Below, one piece after another: positions 32,036 through 38,812 of a stretch of 38,812 nucleotides of DNA. The first letter of the stretch is position 1. Each line of letters begins with the position of its first letter. This stretch comes from Bacteroides sp. (GTDB taxonomy: Bacteria > Bacteroidota > Bacteroidia > Bacteroidales > SM23-62), in assembly GCA_011053095.1 (NCBI GenBank), contig DRHS01000058.1, positions 67,826 to 106,637 on the forward strand. Reading direction: 5' to 3'. The notes under the pieces were generated by a model. The model did not search any database and was not told the origin of the DNA. It saw only the letters and a program-made list of their open reading frames with translations. The translations under genes and the position numbers were made by a program.

Positions 32036-32630
32036 CCGGATCCTTGAAGTAAACCATTAACCGAACTGTATTCTTTACCGCATCGATTTTACCTACTTTG
32101 ATCTTCTCAATTTCCGAAATTCCGAATCTTTGTTTGAGGTCGTTTTTTAATTCTTCCCTGATGTCTGGATTTATCAGTCGCAGGTTATCATATATGATGG
32201 ACTTGCAAATAACTTTCCCGCGGAATAAAAAATACTCCAGTAATCCGGCAATCAGCAGCAATGAAATATCCGATGACAATAATTTCAAGAATGGCATATC
32301 ATCCGGCACCAGGGAGTTTTTGGCAGCAATGCCGGCAGATAAAAAAATGTAGGTCATCTCACGTGGAGAAATCGGTGTCGTCCGGTAGCGTATAATGCTG
32401 AAAATTGCAAAGATACCAAGAGCAAATCCCAGACTCAGTTCAACCCTTTTTACGAGTATGCAAATAAAGGCTATAACTGCAGCCAGTAGAAGGAAGGTAA
32501 AAAGGTATTCTTTCTTGCCTTTGTTTGGATAATAAAAAAACCTTCCCATTATAAAAACAACGGCAATGGTATACCAGAATTTAAGCATTGTGGGAATGAA
32601 CACGTCCATAGATCCGGAGTTTGTTTCCAT
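32010..32630 (-). CDS. DUF4956 family membrane protein
   Basis: A 206-aa inner-membrane protein with about four hydrophobic segments between residues ~15 and 135. The conserved core GFALGIFAIFSIIRYRTTPISPREMTYIFLS is diagnostic of DUF4956. A cytosolic C-terminal domain (~140-206) is mixed alpha/beta and ends very acidic (DPDENNFEDE). Function is unknown. From memory, DUF4956 genes are often found near VTC-type polyphosphate polymerase and CotH-like genes. Here no VTC gene is present, but a CotH-like candidate starts 118 bases away on the other strand. Confidence 0.85.
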   Translation of the reverse strand: METNSGSMDVFIPTMLKFWYTIAVVFIMGRFFYYPNKGKKEYLFTFLLLAAVIAFICILVKRVELSLGFALGIFAIFSIIRYRTTPISPREMTYIFLSAGIAAKNSLVPDDMPFLKLLSSDISLLLIAGLLEYFLFRGKVICKSIIYDNLRLINPDIREELKNDLKQRFGISEIEKIKVGKIDAVKNTVRLMVYFKDPDENNFEDE

Positions 32631-32715
32631 AAAGTTAAGTCATAATTCGCATTATAATCAAATTGATTAGAACATTTTGATCTATGGATAACATATTTGC
32701 AACAGAAATATTATT

Positions 32716-32723
32716 TATATTTG
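32716..32723 (+). promoter_or_regulatory. Bacteroidetes -7 element (TATATTTG) for the CotH-like gene
   Basis: Exact TAnnTTTG match 24 bases upstream of the ATG at 32748. It lies inside the longer open frame from 32697 and so supports the later start. Confidence 0.6.
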
Positions 32724-32747
32724 GTTATTCACCATTACCATATCAAT

Positions 32748-33806
32748 ATGCACAACAAGTATTTTTTCCTGCTGATCTGCTTAATTTTAGCTCCGAATAT
32801 TTTCAGCCAGGAAAGTATTGATCCCTATGCGGTACAGGATTCCCTGGATATATATACAGACATTTTTGCCGAGGAGTACCCCGGATTAATAACCATGAAG
32901 TTTGACCGGAAGGAATTCCAGAAAAAGAGTAATGAAGATAAATATCTGAAGGCAGAACTTATTTACCATCTGGAGGACTCGACACAGGACAGGCATCATA
33001 CTGTTAGGATTAAGGCAAGGGGTAAAAACCGCAGGGAGACTTGTGCATTTCCACCGTTCTGGATCAATATCCGAAAGGCAGATATAACGAACAAACACCT
33101 GCAGAACACTACAAAAATCAAGCTGGTTACCCACTGTGGAGGAGGAAAATCCTTTGAATCTTATGTTCTTAAGGAATTCCTCGCCTACAAGATCTATAAC
33201 CTTATCTCACCCTACAGTTTTCGAGTTCGACTAATCAGGATAAAATATATAGACACCAGCCGGAAAGACAAGGTGACAGAAAGCTGGTCCTTCCTTATCG
33301 AACCCGAGAAAATGCTGGCCGAAAGACTTGATATGATTCCATTGAAAAGCGACTATGCGAGCATCAGGGATACTGATACACTTTGGACAAGTACCATGTC
33401 AATCTTCCAGCTTATGGTTGGTAACGCCGACTATTCTGTTGCTGGAAGGCATAATGTGAAACTGCTGAAATCTAAGGATTATACTAAAACGAGCGTCATA
33501 CCTGTTCCCTACGATTTTGATTACTGTGGACTGGTAAATGCGCATTACGCGGTTCCGGGTGAAACTCTGGGACTCAAATCAGTTAAGCAGCGTTACTTTC
33601 TGGGACCATGCCGGTCTCCGGAGTATTACCAGGATATAATCAACGAATTCGCGGAAGATAAAAAAGATATTCTGGATCTTGTGTCCGGATTTGAATACCT
33701 CTCAGACCGTGATAAGACAAATGTTGCAGACTACCTCAATGAGTTCTTTAGTGAAATAACCCATGACCGTTATATTCAACGGGTTATATTGTCAACCTGC
33801 AGATGA
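32748..33806 (+). CDS. Exported CotH-kinase-like protein
   Basis: A 352-aa exported protein with a signal peptide (residues ~1-19, ending IFSQ). The body is weakly like the CotH family: NTTKIKLVTHCGGG then SYVLKEFLAYKIYNLISPYSFRVRLIRIKY (fold core), SWSFLIEPEKMLAERL (the usual G.Y...E region) and a late PVPYDFDYCGLVN, where the DFD motif could bind metal. CotH proteins are atypical kinases of spore coat and extracellular proteins; here activity is unproven because the similarity is recalled and partial. The -7 element at 32716 and the signal peptide fix the start at 32748. It is divergent from DUF4956 and convergent with dsbD. Confidence 0.6.
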   Translation: MHNKYFFLLICLILAPNIFSQESIDPYAVQDSLDIYTDIFAEEYPGLITMKFDRKEFQKKSNEDKYLKAELIYHLEDSTQDRHHTVRIKARGKNRRETCAFPPFWINIRKADITNKHLQNTTKIKLVTHCGGGKSFESYVLKEFLAYKIYNLISPYSFRVRLIRIKYIDTSRKDKVTESWSFLIEPEKMLAERLDMIPLKSDYASIRDTDTLWTSTMSIFQLMVGNADYSVAGRHNVKLLKSKDYTKTSVIPVPYDFDYCGLVNAHYAVPGETLGLKSVKQRYFLGPCRSPEYYQDIINEFAEDKKDILDLVSGFEYLSDRDKTNVADYLNEFFSEITHDRYIQRVILSTCR

Positions 33807-33841
33807 TTGCATGGGTTGCAGACCGGCTCTGCAATGTATTC

Positions 33842-35923
33842 TTATTTGCTGAAATTTTCAATTCCTGAATCAAGCCAGCTGGCAAAGGCATTAATATCCA
33901 GGTTGTGTCCCCTGGGCTCAGCCAGAGGATTCCCTTCCGGATCAACAAGTACATAGAATGGCTGAGTATTGGTATTGTAGCGGGAGATCTGCAGGTCCAT
34001 ATTCTTCTTGCCCAGTGTCTTTTTAACCTTACCGTCAAACTCTGAGGTGAACCATTCTTCCTCTGGCAGCTTGGTCCTGTCATCCGTATACAGGGCAATG
34101 ATCAGGTAATCCTCACGAAGCCGTTTAAGTACCCCGGGGTCTGACCAAACCTTACCTTCCATCTCCTTGCAGTTGCTACATGCATGTCCCTTAAAATCAA
34201 GCAATACCGGCATATTGTTTTTTCGGGCATAGTCCATTCCCTCCTCATATTCAAAAAATCCATTCAGTCCATAAGGGAGGTGCAGAATATCCGAATATAT
34301 GGCAGATGTAAAAGCATCTCCAGCTTTGCTGATGTTTTCTTCACCGGCGAAAGATGCCGATCCACCTGCTGAACTGATATCAAATTCCTGGCTTGATTTC
34401 GGAGGAATAAGTGCCGAGATGGAATTCAGGTTCGCTCCGAACAATCCAGGTATCATATATACAACGAAGCTGAATGAGGCAATAGCAAGTGTCAGTCTTG
34501 GTACTGAAATATTCGGCAGGTCGGAGTCATGAGCAAACTTTATTTTTCCCAGCAGGTAGAAGCCAAGCATGGTGAAAATAACGATCCAGATGGAGAGAAA
34601 TACTTCACGGCTCATTAAGTCCAGATGGTATGTCTGGTCTATTGTGCTGAGGAATTTCATTCCGAAAGCAAGAACGATAAATCCAAGAACAACTTTGATG
34701 GAATTAAGCCAACCTCCGGATTTGGGAAGACCCTTCAACCAGGATGGGAATATTGCAAACAGTGTAAACGGAAGCGCAAAGGCCAATCCGAAACCAAACA
34801 TTCCCAGGATAGGCTTCAGTGCCAGTCCCCCGGCCGCCTCAACGAGCAGAGCCCCGACTATGGGACCTGTACATGAGAATGAAACCAGTACAAGTGTAAA
34901 TGCCATAAAAAATGAAGCAAGGTATCCTCCCTTGTCTGCCTGCTTATCGGCTGAATTTACCCATTTGCTGGGCAGGACAAGTTCAAACATCCCAAGGAAG
35001 CTGGCTGCAAATGCCAGAAAAAGAATGAAAAAGATCAGGTTCGGAAGCCAGTGTGTAGAGAGACTATTTGTCATTTCTGCACCTGCGCTGGAGATTGAAA
35101 CGATTACTCCTATAGAGGTATATATTGCGATAATCGAAATACCAAAAATCAGTCCCTTAATAATAGCCTTCCCCCGGTTCTCACTTCCCTGCATAAAAAA
35201 GCTTACTGTCATTGGGATCATTGGAAATACACATGGGGTCAGAATTCCCGCGAGTCCCGCTACAAAAGCAATTAGAAAAAACAGCAAAAGAGAGGAATTT
35301 TCGGACTCCGCTCCTTTTGCTGAGAATGCTCCAGCTTCTGCCGAAAAAGAACCTGTTTTTTCAGTAATTGTTCCATCCCTTCCTTCGGTTTCCGTTCCCA
35401 GGCCAGTTTCCGCCTGCTGGATACCTGAAGTCTGTGGACTTTCCACAGTTGCCGATGCTAAATTAAAGCTGAACTCCTCATCTGTTGGAGGAAGACATCT
35501 TTCATCATCGCAGCTCATGTATTCCACGCTTCCTGAAAGGGAAACATTCCCTGGAGAAACAAGAAGTATCTTTTGTTTGAAAACCGCTTCTGTGCTGAAC
35601 ATTTTCAGATCCATGCTGAAGCTGGCATCGTATTTTTCTTCGACTTCTGAGACCTCATCGACTTCTCCAATAAGCTGGTACTGTTCCGATTCTTCAAAGT
35701 AAAATGAGGTAGGAATGGGACCTCCCTCCGGGAGATGCTGGGAATAGAGATGCCAACGGTTTTCAATGCTTGCGGTAAAGGTCAGAGTGTATTCATTGTC
35801 TCCGGTTTTTTCCTGTGAGAATTTCCAATCAACAGGATCAAGGATTTGCCCGAATGCAGACAGGGTGATAAAAATAAAGGATGAAATGACTGCTGCCTTG
35901 ATTGCTTTGTGATGCATAATCAA
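33842..35923 (-). CDS. dsbD: Thiol:disulfide interchange protein DsbD
   Basis: A 693-aa inner-membrane electron-transfer protein that passes reductant from cytosolic thioredoxin to the periplasm. After a signal peptide (~1-26) comes the N-terminal DsbD-alpha domain with the cysteine pair in CDDERCLPP (~150-160). A low-complexity linker precedes the ~8-helix CcdA-like core. The core has the two redox cysteines in GILTPCVFPMIPM and SFSCTGPIVGALL. The C-terminal thioredoxin-like domain has CSNC in KGHACSNCKEMEG (~580-590), and WLDSGIENFSK ends the protein. All three cysteine pairs are present, so it should be functional. A near-consensus -7 element (TATCTTTA) occurs at 35935-35942 on the minus strand. 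Confidence 0.94.
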   Translation of the reverse strand: MIMHHKAIKAAVISSFIFITLSAFGQILDPVDWKFSQEKTGDNEYTLTFTASIENRWHLYSQHLPEGGPIPTSFYFEESEQYQLIGEVDEVSEVEEKYDASFSMDLKMFSTEAVFKQKILLVSPGNVSLSGSVEYMSCDDERCLPPTDEEFSFNLASATVESPQTSGIQQAETGLGTETEGRDGTITEKTGSFSAEAGAFSAKGAESENSSLLLFFLIAFVAGLAGILTPCVFPMIPMTVSFFMQGSENRGKAIIKGLIFGISIIAIYTSIGVIVSISSAGAEMTNSLSTHWLPNLIFFILFLAFAASFLGMFELVLPSKWVNSADKQADKGGYLASFFMAFTLVLVSFSCTGPIVGALLVEAAGGLALKPILGMFGFGLAFALPFTLFAIFPSWLKGLPKSGGWLNSIKVVLGFIVLAFGMKFLSTIDQTYHLDLMSREVFLSIWIVIFTMLGFYLLGKIKFAHDSDLPNISVPRLTLAIASFSFVVYMIPGLFGANLNSISALIPPKSSQEFDISSAGGSASFAGEENISKAGDAFTSAIYSDILHLPYGLNGFFEYEEGMDYARKNNMPVLLDFKGHACSNCKEMEGKVWSDPGVLKRLREDYLIIALYTDDRTKLPEEEWFTSEFDGKVKKTLGKKNMDLQISRYNTNTQPFYVLVDPEGNPLAEPRGHNLDINAFASWLDSGIENFSK

Positions 35924-36004
35924 ATATTTTTTGTAAAGATATGGCTTTGGACAGAGCTTAAAAAAACAGTCCCTGTTAATTTACGGTTAAAGCCCGGTGT
36001 CAGT

Positions 36005-37573
36005 CTATACAGGGATTTCCTCGCCCTTGTCGGTAGCAAAAGCATACTGCAGGAGCTGGAATGTGGACATTGCTCTGACCTTTATCTTGCAATTGAGCTC
36101 TTTTGACCATTTCTTTCTTGGAGATCTCATGCCCTGGTTTAAATAGGCTTCGATAAATGGATGTACCTGCAATACGAGCTTTTTGAGTTTGTATTCCTCG
36201 ACCCGTTCCCTGATCTGATTCTTGAGAGCATCCATGTACTGAAGGCTGGGACCGATCTCTCCTGTACCATTACAGGTTGGGCATTTTTCTGCAACATCGA
36301 TTATCATCTCAGGGCGTACCCTCTGCCTTGTGATCTGCATCAGTCCGAATTTACTAAGAGGCAGGATATTATGCTTGGTGGAATCAATCGCCATTTCCTT
36401 CTTCATACGATCGAGTAGCATCTGCCGGTGTTCCTGAGTCCCCATATCAATAAAATCGACAACAATTATTCCACCCATATCTCTCAACCTCAGTTGCCTT
36501 GCAATTTCATCAGCAGCTGCCAGGTTGGTTTCCAGGGCATTGGTCGCCTGGTCGCTTATCCCCTTTGAACGGTTGCCTGAGTTCACGTCAATAACATGAA
36601 GTGCTTCTGTATGCTCAATAATAAGATAGGCTCCGTTCTTGAAAGAAACGGTTGTGCCAAACAGAGACTTGATTTTCCTGTTTATACCAAGCTGCTCAAA
36701 AATTGGCTGGGCCCCTGCATATAGTTTAACGATCTTCGCTTTCTCGGGAGCAATTTCCTTAATATACTCCTTGATCTCCCTATACATTGATTCATCGTTG
36801 ATAACAATGCTGTTGAAGGATACATTCAATACATCACGCAGGAGTGCTGTTGTACGATTCAGTTCACTCACCAGCAGTTTTGGGGGCTTCACATCGGCAA
36901 TACCATAAAATGCCGTTTCGAATTTCTTCACAAGTCCCCTGATCTCAGCATCGAAAGTTGCAACCTTTTTTGCCTCGGCAACCGTTCTTACAATCAAACC
37001 GTAATTCTTGGGTTTAATACTGAGCAACAAACGTTTCAGGCGGTTCCTCTCCTCCTGTGATTCAATCTTTGAAGAAATTGATACCTTATCGGAAAATGGG
37101 ATAAGCACTACATTCCTTCCTGGCATGGATATTTCTGAAGTCAGTCTTGGTCCCTTGGTGGAAATCGGTTCCTTGACAATCTGAACAAGTACTTTTTGTC
37201 CGGATTCAAGAACCTCGGTCATCTTACCTTCCTTATTAATATCAGGAATGCGTTTGAATTTTTGGAAGCTGATTCCCCGGGCTTTCCTGTTTAGATGTAG
37301 TTTGAGGTACTTGTTTAGTGAGCTGAACTGGGGACCCAGATCAAGGTAGTGAAGAAACGCATCTTTTTCATGTCCAATATTAACGAAGGCTGCATTCAGC
37401 CCCGGCATCACTTTTTTAACCTTCCCTAGGTAAATATCGCCTACTGAAAATTCAAGGTTGCTTTTTACTTTATTAAGCTCGACTAAATCCTTGTTCTCCA
37501 GCAAGGCTATTGAGATCTCCTGGGAAGTAGCGTCGACAATCAATTCTCGAACAACTTCCTTTTCCTTGCTCAC
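36005..37573 (-). CDS. rng: Ribonuclease E/G family endoribonuclease
   Basis: A 522-aa RNase G-like enzyme that cuts single-stranded RNA in rRNA maturation and mRNA decay. The N-terminal S1 domain spans ~38-125 (VGDIYLGKVKKVMPGLNAAFVNIGHEKDAFLHY). The RNase H-like part contains GAYLIIEHTEALHVIDVNSGN, and the catalytic metal site falls in GGIIVVDFIDM. The zinc-link CPTCNGTG is at ~430. The C-terminal degradosome scaffold of RNase E is absent, so this is the short G form. The ORF begins 52 bases downstream of an intrinsic terminator, and the leader holds a strong hairpin at 37591-37613. Confidence 0.94.
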   Translation of the reverse strand: MSKEKEVVRELIVDATSQEISIALLENKDLVELNKVKSNLEFSVGDIYLGKVKKVMPGLNAAFVNIGHEKDAFLHYLDLGPQFSSLNKYLKLHLNRKARGISFQKFKRIPDINKEGKMTEVLESGQKVLVQIVKEPISTKGPRLTSEISMPGRNVVLIPFSDKVSISSKIESQEERNRLKRLLLSIKPKNYGLIVRTVAEAKKVATFDAEIRGLVKKFETAFYGIADVKPPKLLVSELNRTTALLRDVLNVSFNSIVINDESMYREIKEYIKEIAPEKAKIVKLYAGAQPIFEQLGINRKIKSLFGTTVSFKNGAYLIIEHTEALHVIDVNSGNRSKGISDQATNALETNLAAADEIARQLRLRDMGGIIVVDFIDMGTQEHRQMLLDRMKKEMAIDSTKHNILPLSKFGLMQITRQRVRPEMIIDVAEKCPTCNGTGEIGPSLQYMDALKNQIRERVEEYKLKKLVLQVHPFIEAYLNQGMRSPRKKWSKELNCKIKVRAMSTFQLLQYAFATDKGEEIPV

Positions 37574-37590
37574 TTTTAAGGTCTTAAGGC

Positions 37591-37613
37591 CTTCTTCTGA
37601 CTGCCAGAAGAAG
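37591..37613 (-). promoter_or_regulatory. Perfect 9-bp hairpin in the rng leader
   Basis: The arms CTTCTTCTG (37591-37599) and CAGAAGAAG (37605-37613) form nine perfect pairs around ACTGC. It lies 17 bases upstream of the rng ATG at 37573 and downstream of the terminator, hence inside the rng 5' leader. Autoregulation of RNase by cleavage of its leader is known for E. coli rne; applying it here is inference. Confidence 0.4.
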
Positions 37614-37620
37614 ACTATAC

Positions 37621-37659
37621 AGTTAAAAACCTAAAGATCATATAAGAACTTTAGGTTTT
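37621..37659 (-). terminator. Intrinsic terminator between the HU/small-protein unit and rng
   Basis: The perfect 11-bp stem AAAACCTAAAG (37626-37636) / CTTTAGGTTTT (37649-37659) has a 12-nt loop. On the minus strand the second arm runs straight into TTTTT. It lies 46 bases downstream of the small-protein stop. Confidence 0.75.
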
Positions 37660-37704
37660 CTATTTTTTCAATCTATTAAAGATTTCCGGTAAGAAAATAA
37701 GGTC

Positions 37705-37797
37705 TTATTTCCTCTTCTTATGCCTATTCTTCCTTAAGCGCTTCTTGCGCTTGTGAGTTGCCATCTTATGTCTTTTTCTCTTTTTTCCGCTGGGCAT
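37705..37797 (-). CDS. 30-residue basic ribosomal-type protein (AURKAIP1/COX24, mS38/bS22-like)
   Basis: A 31-codon gene too short for ordinary ORF calling. The product begins MPSGKKRKRHKMATHKRKKR and ends LRKNRHKKRK, with about 60% Lys/Arg plus His. The K..R.KM..HK..KRL.....R pattern is like the AURKAIP1/COX24 domain of mitochondrial mS38 and actinobacterial bS22, so it probably binds rRNA in the small subunit; this is from memory of those motifs. It is preceded by AGAGGAGGAGG (minus 37806-37816) ending 8 nt before the ATG, a perfect Shine-Dalgarno that is rare in this phylum. It lies 39 bases downstream of the HU gene. Confidence 0.8.
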   Translation of the reverse strand: MPSGKKRKRHKMATHKRKKRLRKNRHKKRK

Positions 37798-37805
37798 GGT
37801 TTGAT

Positions 37806-37816
37806 CCTCCTCCTCT
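37806..37816 (-). promoter_or_regulatory. Strong Shine-Dalgarno (AGAGGAGGAGG) for the small basic protein
   Basis: Eleven purines containing two overlapping AGGAGG hexamers, 8 nt upstream of the ATG at 37797. Other genes in this window show no comparable site, so this decides both strand and start. Confidence 0.8.
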
Positions 37817-37836
37817 GATAAAAGGTGTAATAAAAG

Positions 37837-38124
37837 TTACCTCTTAACGTTACTCTTTACCTTATTTACAAATGACTTAGCAGGTTTGAATGAGGGTATA
37901 AAATGTTCAGGAATGATAATAGTTGTATTCTTGGAAATATTCCTGGCAGTTTTCTTAGCCCTTTTCTTCACAATGAAGCTACCAAAACCCCTCAGATAAA
38001 CGTTTTTGTCTTTTACCAGAGAGTCTTTTACAGTTTCCATAAAGGCTTCAACAGTTTTTTGAACGGTTACCTTTTCAATACCTGTATTTTTTGATACTTC
38101 GTTTACAATATCAGCTTTGGTCAT
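37837..38124 (-). CDS. HU-family DNA-binding protein
   Basis: A 95-aa histone-like protein that bends and compacts DNA as a dimer. TKADIVNEVSKNTGIEKVTVQ begins the helical dimerisation part. The signature VYLRGFGSFIVKKRAKKTARNI contains the conserved GFG and the start of the DNA-binding beta arm. The arm itself (NTTIIIPEHFIPSFKPAKSF) has the tip Pro and the closing FKP.K. The C-terminal tail is basic. It is transcribed from the -7 element at 38180-38187 and probably co-transcribed with the small ribosomal-type gene. The gene order mutY / HU / small protein / rng is, from memory, common in Bacteroidetes. Confidence 0.94.
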   Translation of the reverse strand: MTKADIVNEVSKNTGIEKVTVQKTVEAFMETVKDSLVKDKNVYLRGFGSFIVKKRAKKTARNISKNTTIIIPEHFIPSFKPAKSFVNKVKSNVKR

Positions 38125-38179
38125 TTTTTAAAATCTTTAATTATCAATTAATTACAATAGAATTTTCAATTTTGAATTG

Positions 38180-38187
38180 CAAATATA
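38180..38187 (-). promoter_or_regulatory. Bacteroidetes -7 element (TATATTTG) for the HU gene
   Basis: Exact TAnnTTTG on the minus strand (CAAATATA on plus), 55 bases upstream of the HU ATG. The surrounding gap is over 80% A/T. Confidence 0.6.
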
Positions 38188-38263
38188 TATTATTTCATTC
38201 TATTTACGAAATCAATTCGATTTATTTTATTTATTTGTCTAAAATTTAGAACGTTTCAGCGTT

Positions 38264-38812
38264 TTGAGGGTGGAAATTAGAGAATGGTATCTGGGAAATA
38301 AAAGGCAACTTCCGTGGAGAAATATTATGGATCCATACCGTATTTGGGTCTCAGAAAACATCCTTCAGCAGACAAGAATCAACCAGGGAATTAAATATTA
38401 TCACAATTTCCTGAACAATTTCCCTGACCTGGAGAGTCTTGCTTCCGCCAGAGAGGATGAGGTGCTTAAGGTCTGGGAGGGACTCGGCTATTATTCGAGG
38501 GCCAGGAATATGCATTCTGCCGCTAAGGACCTGGTTAAAAACAATCACGGAAAATTTCCGGATTCATTTTCCGGCCTCATGGAAATGAAGGGAGTAGGAT
38601 CCTATACTGCAGCTGCAATATCATCAATTGCGTTCAATGAACCACAGGCAGTGGTTGACGGAAATGTTAACCGTGTGATTTACCGGTACACATAACCAGG
38701 CGGTAATGGAACTGGGGGCACTTGTATGCACACCCCTTTCCCCGAAATGTCCATCCTGCCCGGTCAGGAGAAACTGTATTGCATTTAAGGAAGATCGTAT
38801 AATGGATTTACC
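38264..38812 (+). pseudogene. mutY: A/G-specific adenine glycosylase with internal deletion and frameshift (3' end outside window)
   Basis: MutY removes adenine mispaired with 8-oxoguanine. The frame from 38264 encodes the catalytic first half: LPWRNIMDPYRIWVSENILQQTR with the catalytic Glu, the helix-hairpin-helix MEMKGVGSYTAAAI, and [14 protein letters not shown] with the catalytic Asp. It then stops at 38693-38695. From 38694 a different frame continues [19 protein letters not shown], then [12 protein letters not shown], with the C-X6-C-X2-C-X5-C [4Fe-4S] motif. In normal MutY about 35-40 residues separate these two parts. So a deletion with frame change is inferred. The start is TTG 38264 or GTG 38270; no ATG fits. 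Confidence 0.82.

Noticed and set aside
32697-32747. Upstream start for the CotH-like protein
   Set aside because: A TATATTTG element at 32716-32723 lies inside it, and the signal peptide starts at 32748.
34569-35702. A 377-codon open frame on the plus strand
   Set aside because: It lies wholly antisense to dsbD, which has a full domain layout and all redox cysteines. The antisense product is Ser/Pro/Ile-rich with no recognisable domain.
1-38812. CRISPR arrays, tRNAs, rRNAs, transposases, integrases or attachment sites
   Set aside because: No regularly spaced repeats, cloverleaf-like sequences or mobile-element protein motifs were seen on either strand; the window looks like core chromosome plus decay scars.

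Overview
This 38.8 kb window reads as chromosomal DNA of a Bacteroidota bacterium, most likely Bacteroidales/Marinilabiliales-like. Pointers are: promoters with the Bacteroidetes -7 element TAnnTTTG; an RprY-type response regulator; a PorP/SprF protein and a CHU_C-type (gliding-motility) C-terminal domain, both linked to type IX secretion; a bifunctional OlsF-type aminolipid synthase; DUF4924, DUF4956, DUF4097 and DUF2807 families; and paired lipoprotein sulfatases. The two Mn-type superoxide dismutases indicate at least some exposure to oxygen. The genus cannot be told from the sequence.

Layout. 1-4.9 kb: end of prs, then rplY, pth, a two-component system, an S4 RNA-binding protein and DUF4924. 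4.9-9.2 kb: small redox and lipid genes (DCC-family protein, flavin reductase, PlsC-like acyltransferase, double VOC protein, DUF427) and the decayed tail of an RND efflux pump. 9.2-18.2 kb: an exported SOD; an ECF sigma factor overlapping a membrane-anchored PKD/CHU_C protein and followed by PorP/SprF; an OmpH-like protein coupled to a glycosyltransferase; an FtsB/DivIC-like protein; P5C dehydrogenase; a cytosolic SOD. 18.3-24.8 kb: M19 dipeptidase, OlsF-like acyltransferase, LysE and EamA transporters on divergent promoters, and Lnt. 24.9-28.8 kb: a second ECF sigma/anti-sigma module with DUF4097, a frame-broken DUF2807 lipoprotein and two outer-membrane barrel candidates. 28.9-33.8 kb: two sulfatases behind DUF4956, divergent from a CotH-like exported protein. 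33.8-38.8 kb: DsbD, RNase G, a 30-residue basic ribosomal-type protein with a perfect Shine-Dalgarno, HU, and a disrupted mutY at the edge.

Themes. Much of the window concerns the cell envelope: lipoprotein acylation, aminolipids, periplasmic disulfide chemistry, outer-membrane proteins and two sigma/anti-sigma pairs. The most suggestive possible new system is 10.2-13.4 kb. There an ECF sigma factor is translationally coupled to a protein with an anti-sigma-like N-terminus, one membrane helix, an acidic linker, two PKD domains and a C-terminal type IX sorting-like domain. A PorP/SprF protein follows. This could be an envelope- or secretion-sensing switch. Separately, three genes carry deletion scars: an RND tail, a DUF2807 gene and mutY. 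In the last two, about 35-40 codons appear to be missing with a change of frame. They are either real decay or assembly errors.

No tRNA, rRNA, CRISPR array, transposase or insertion sequence was seen.
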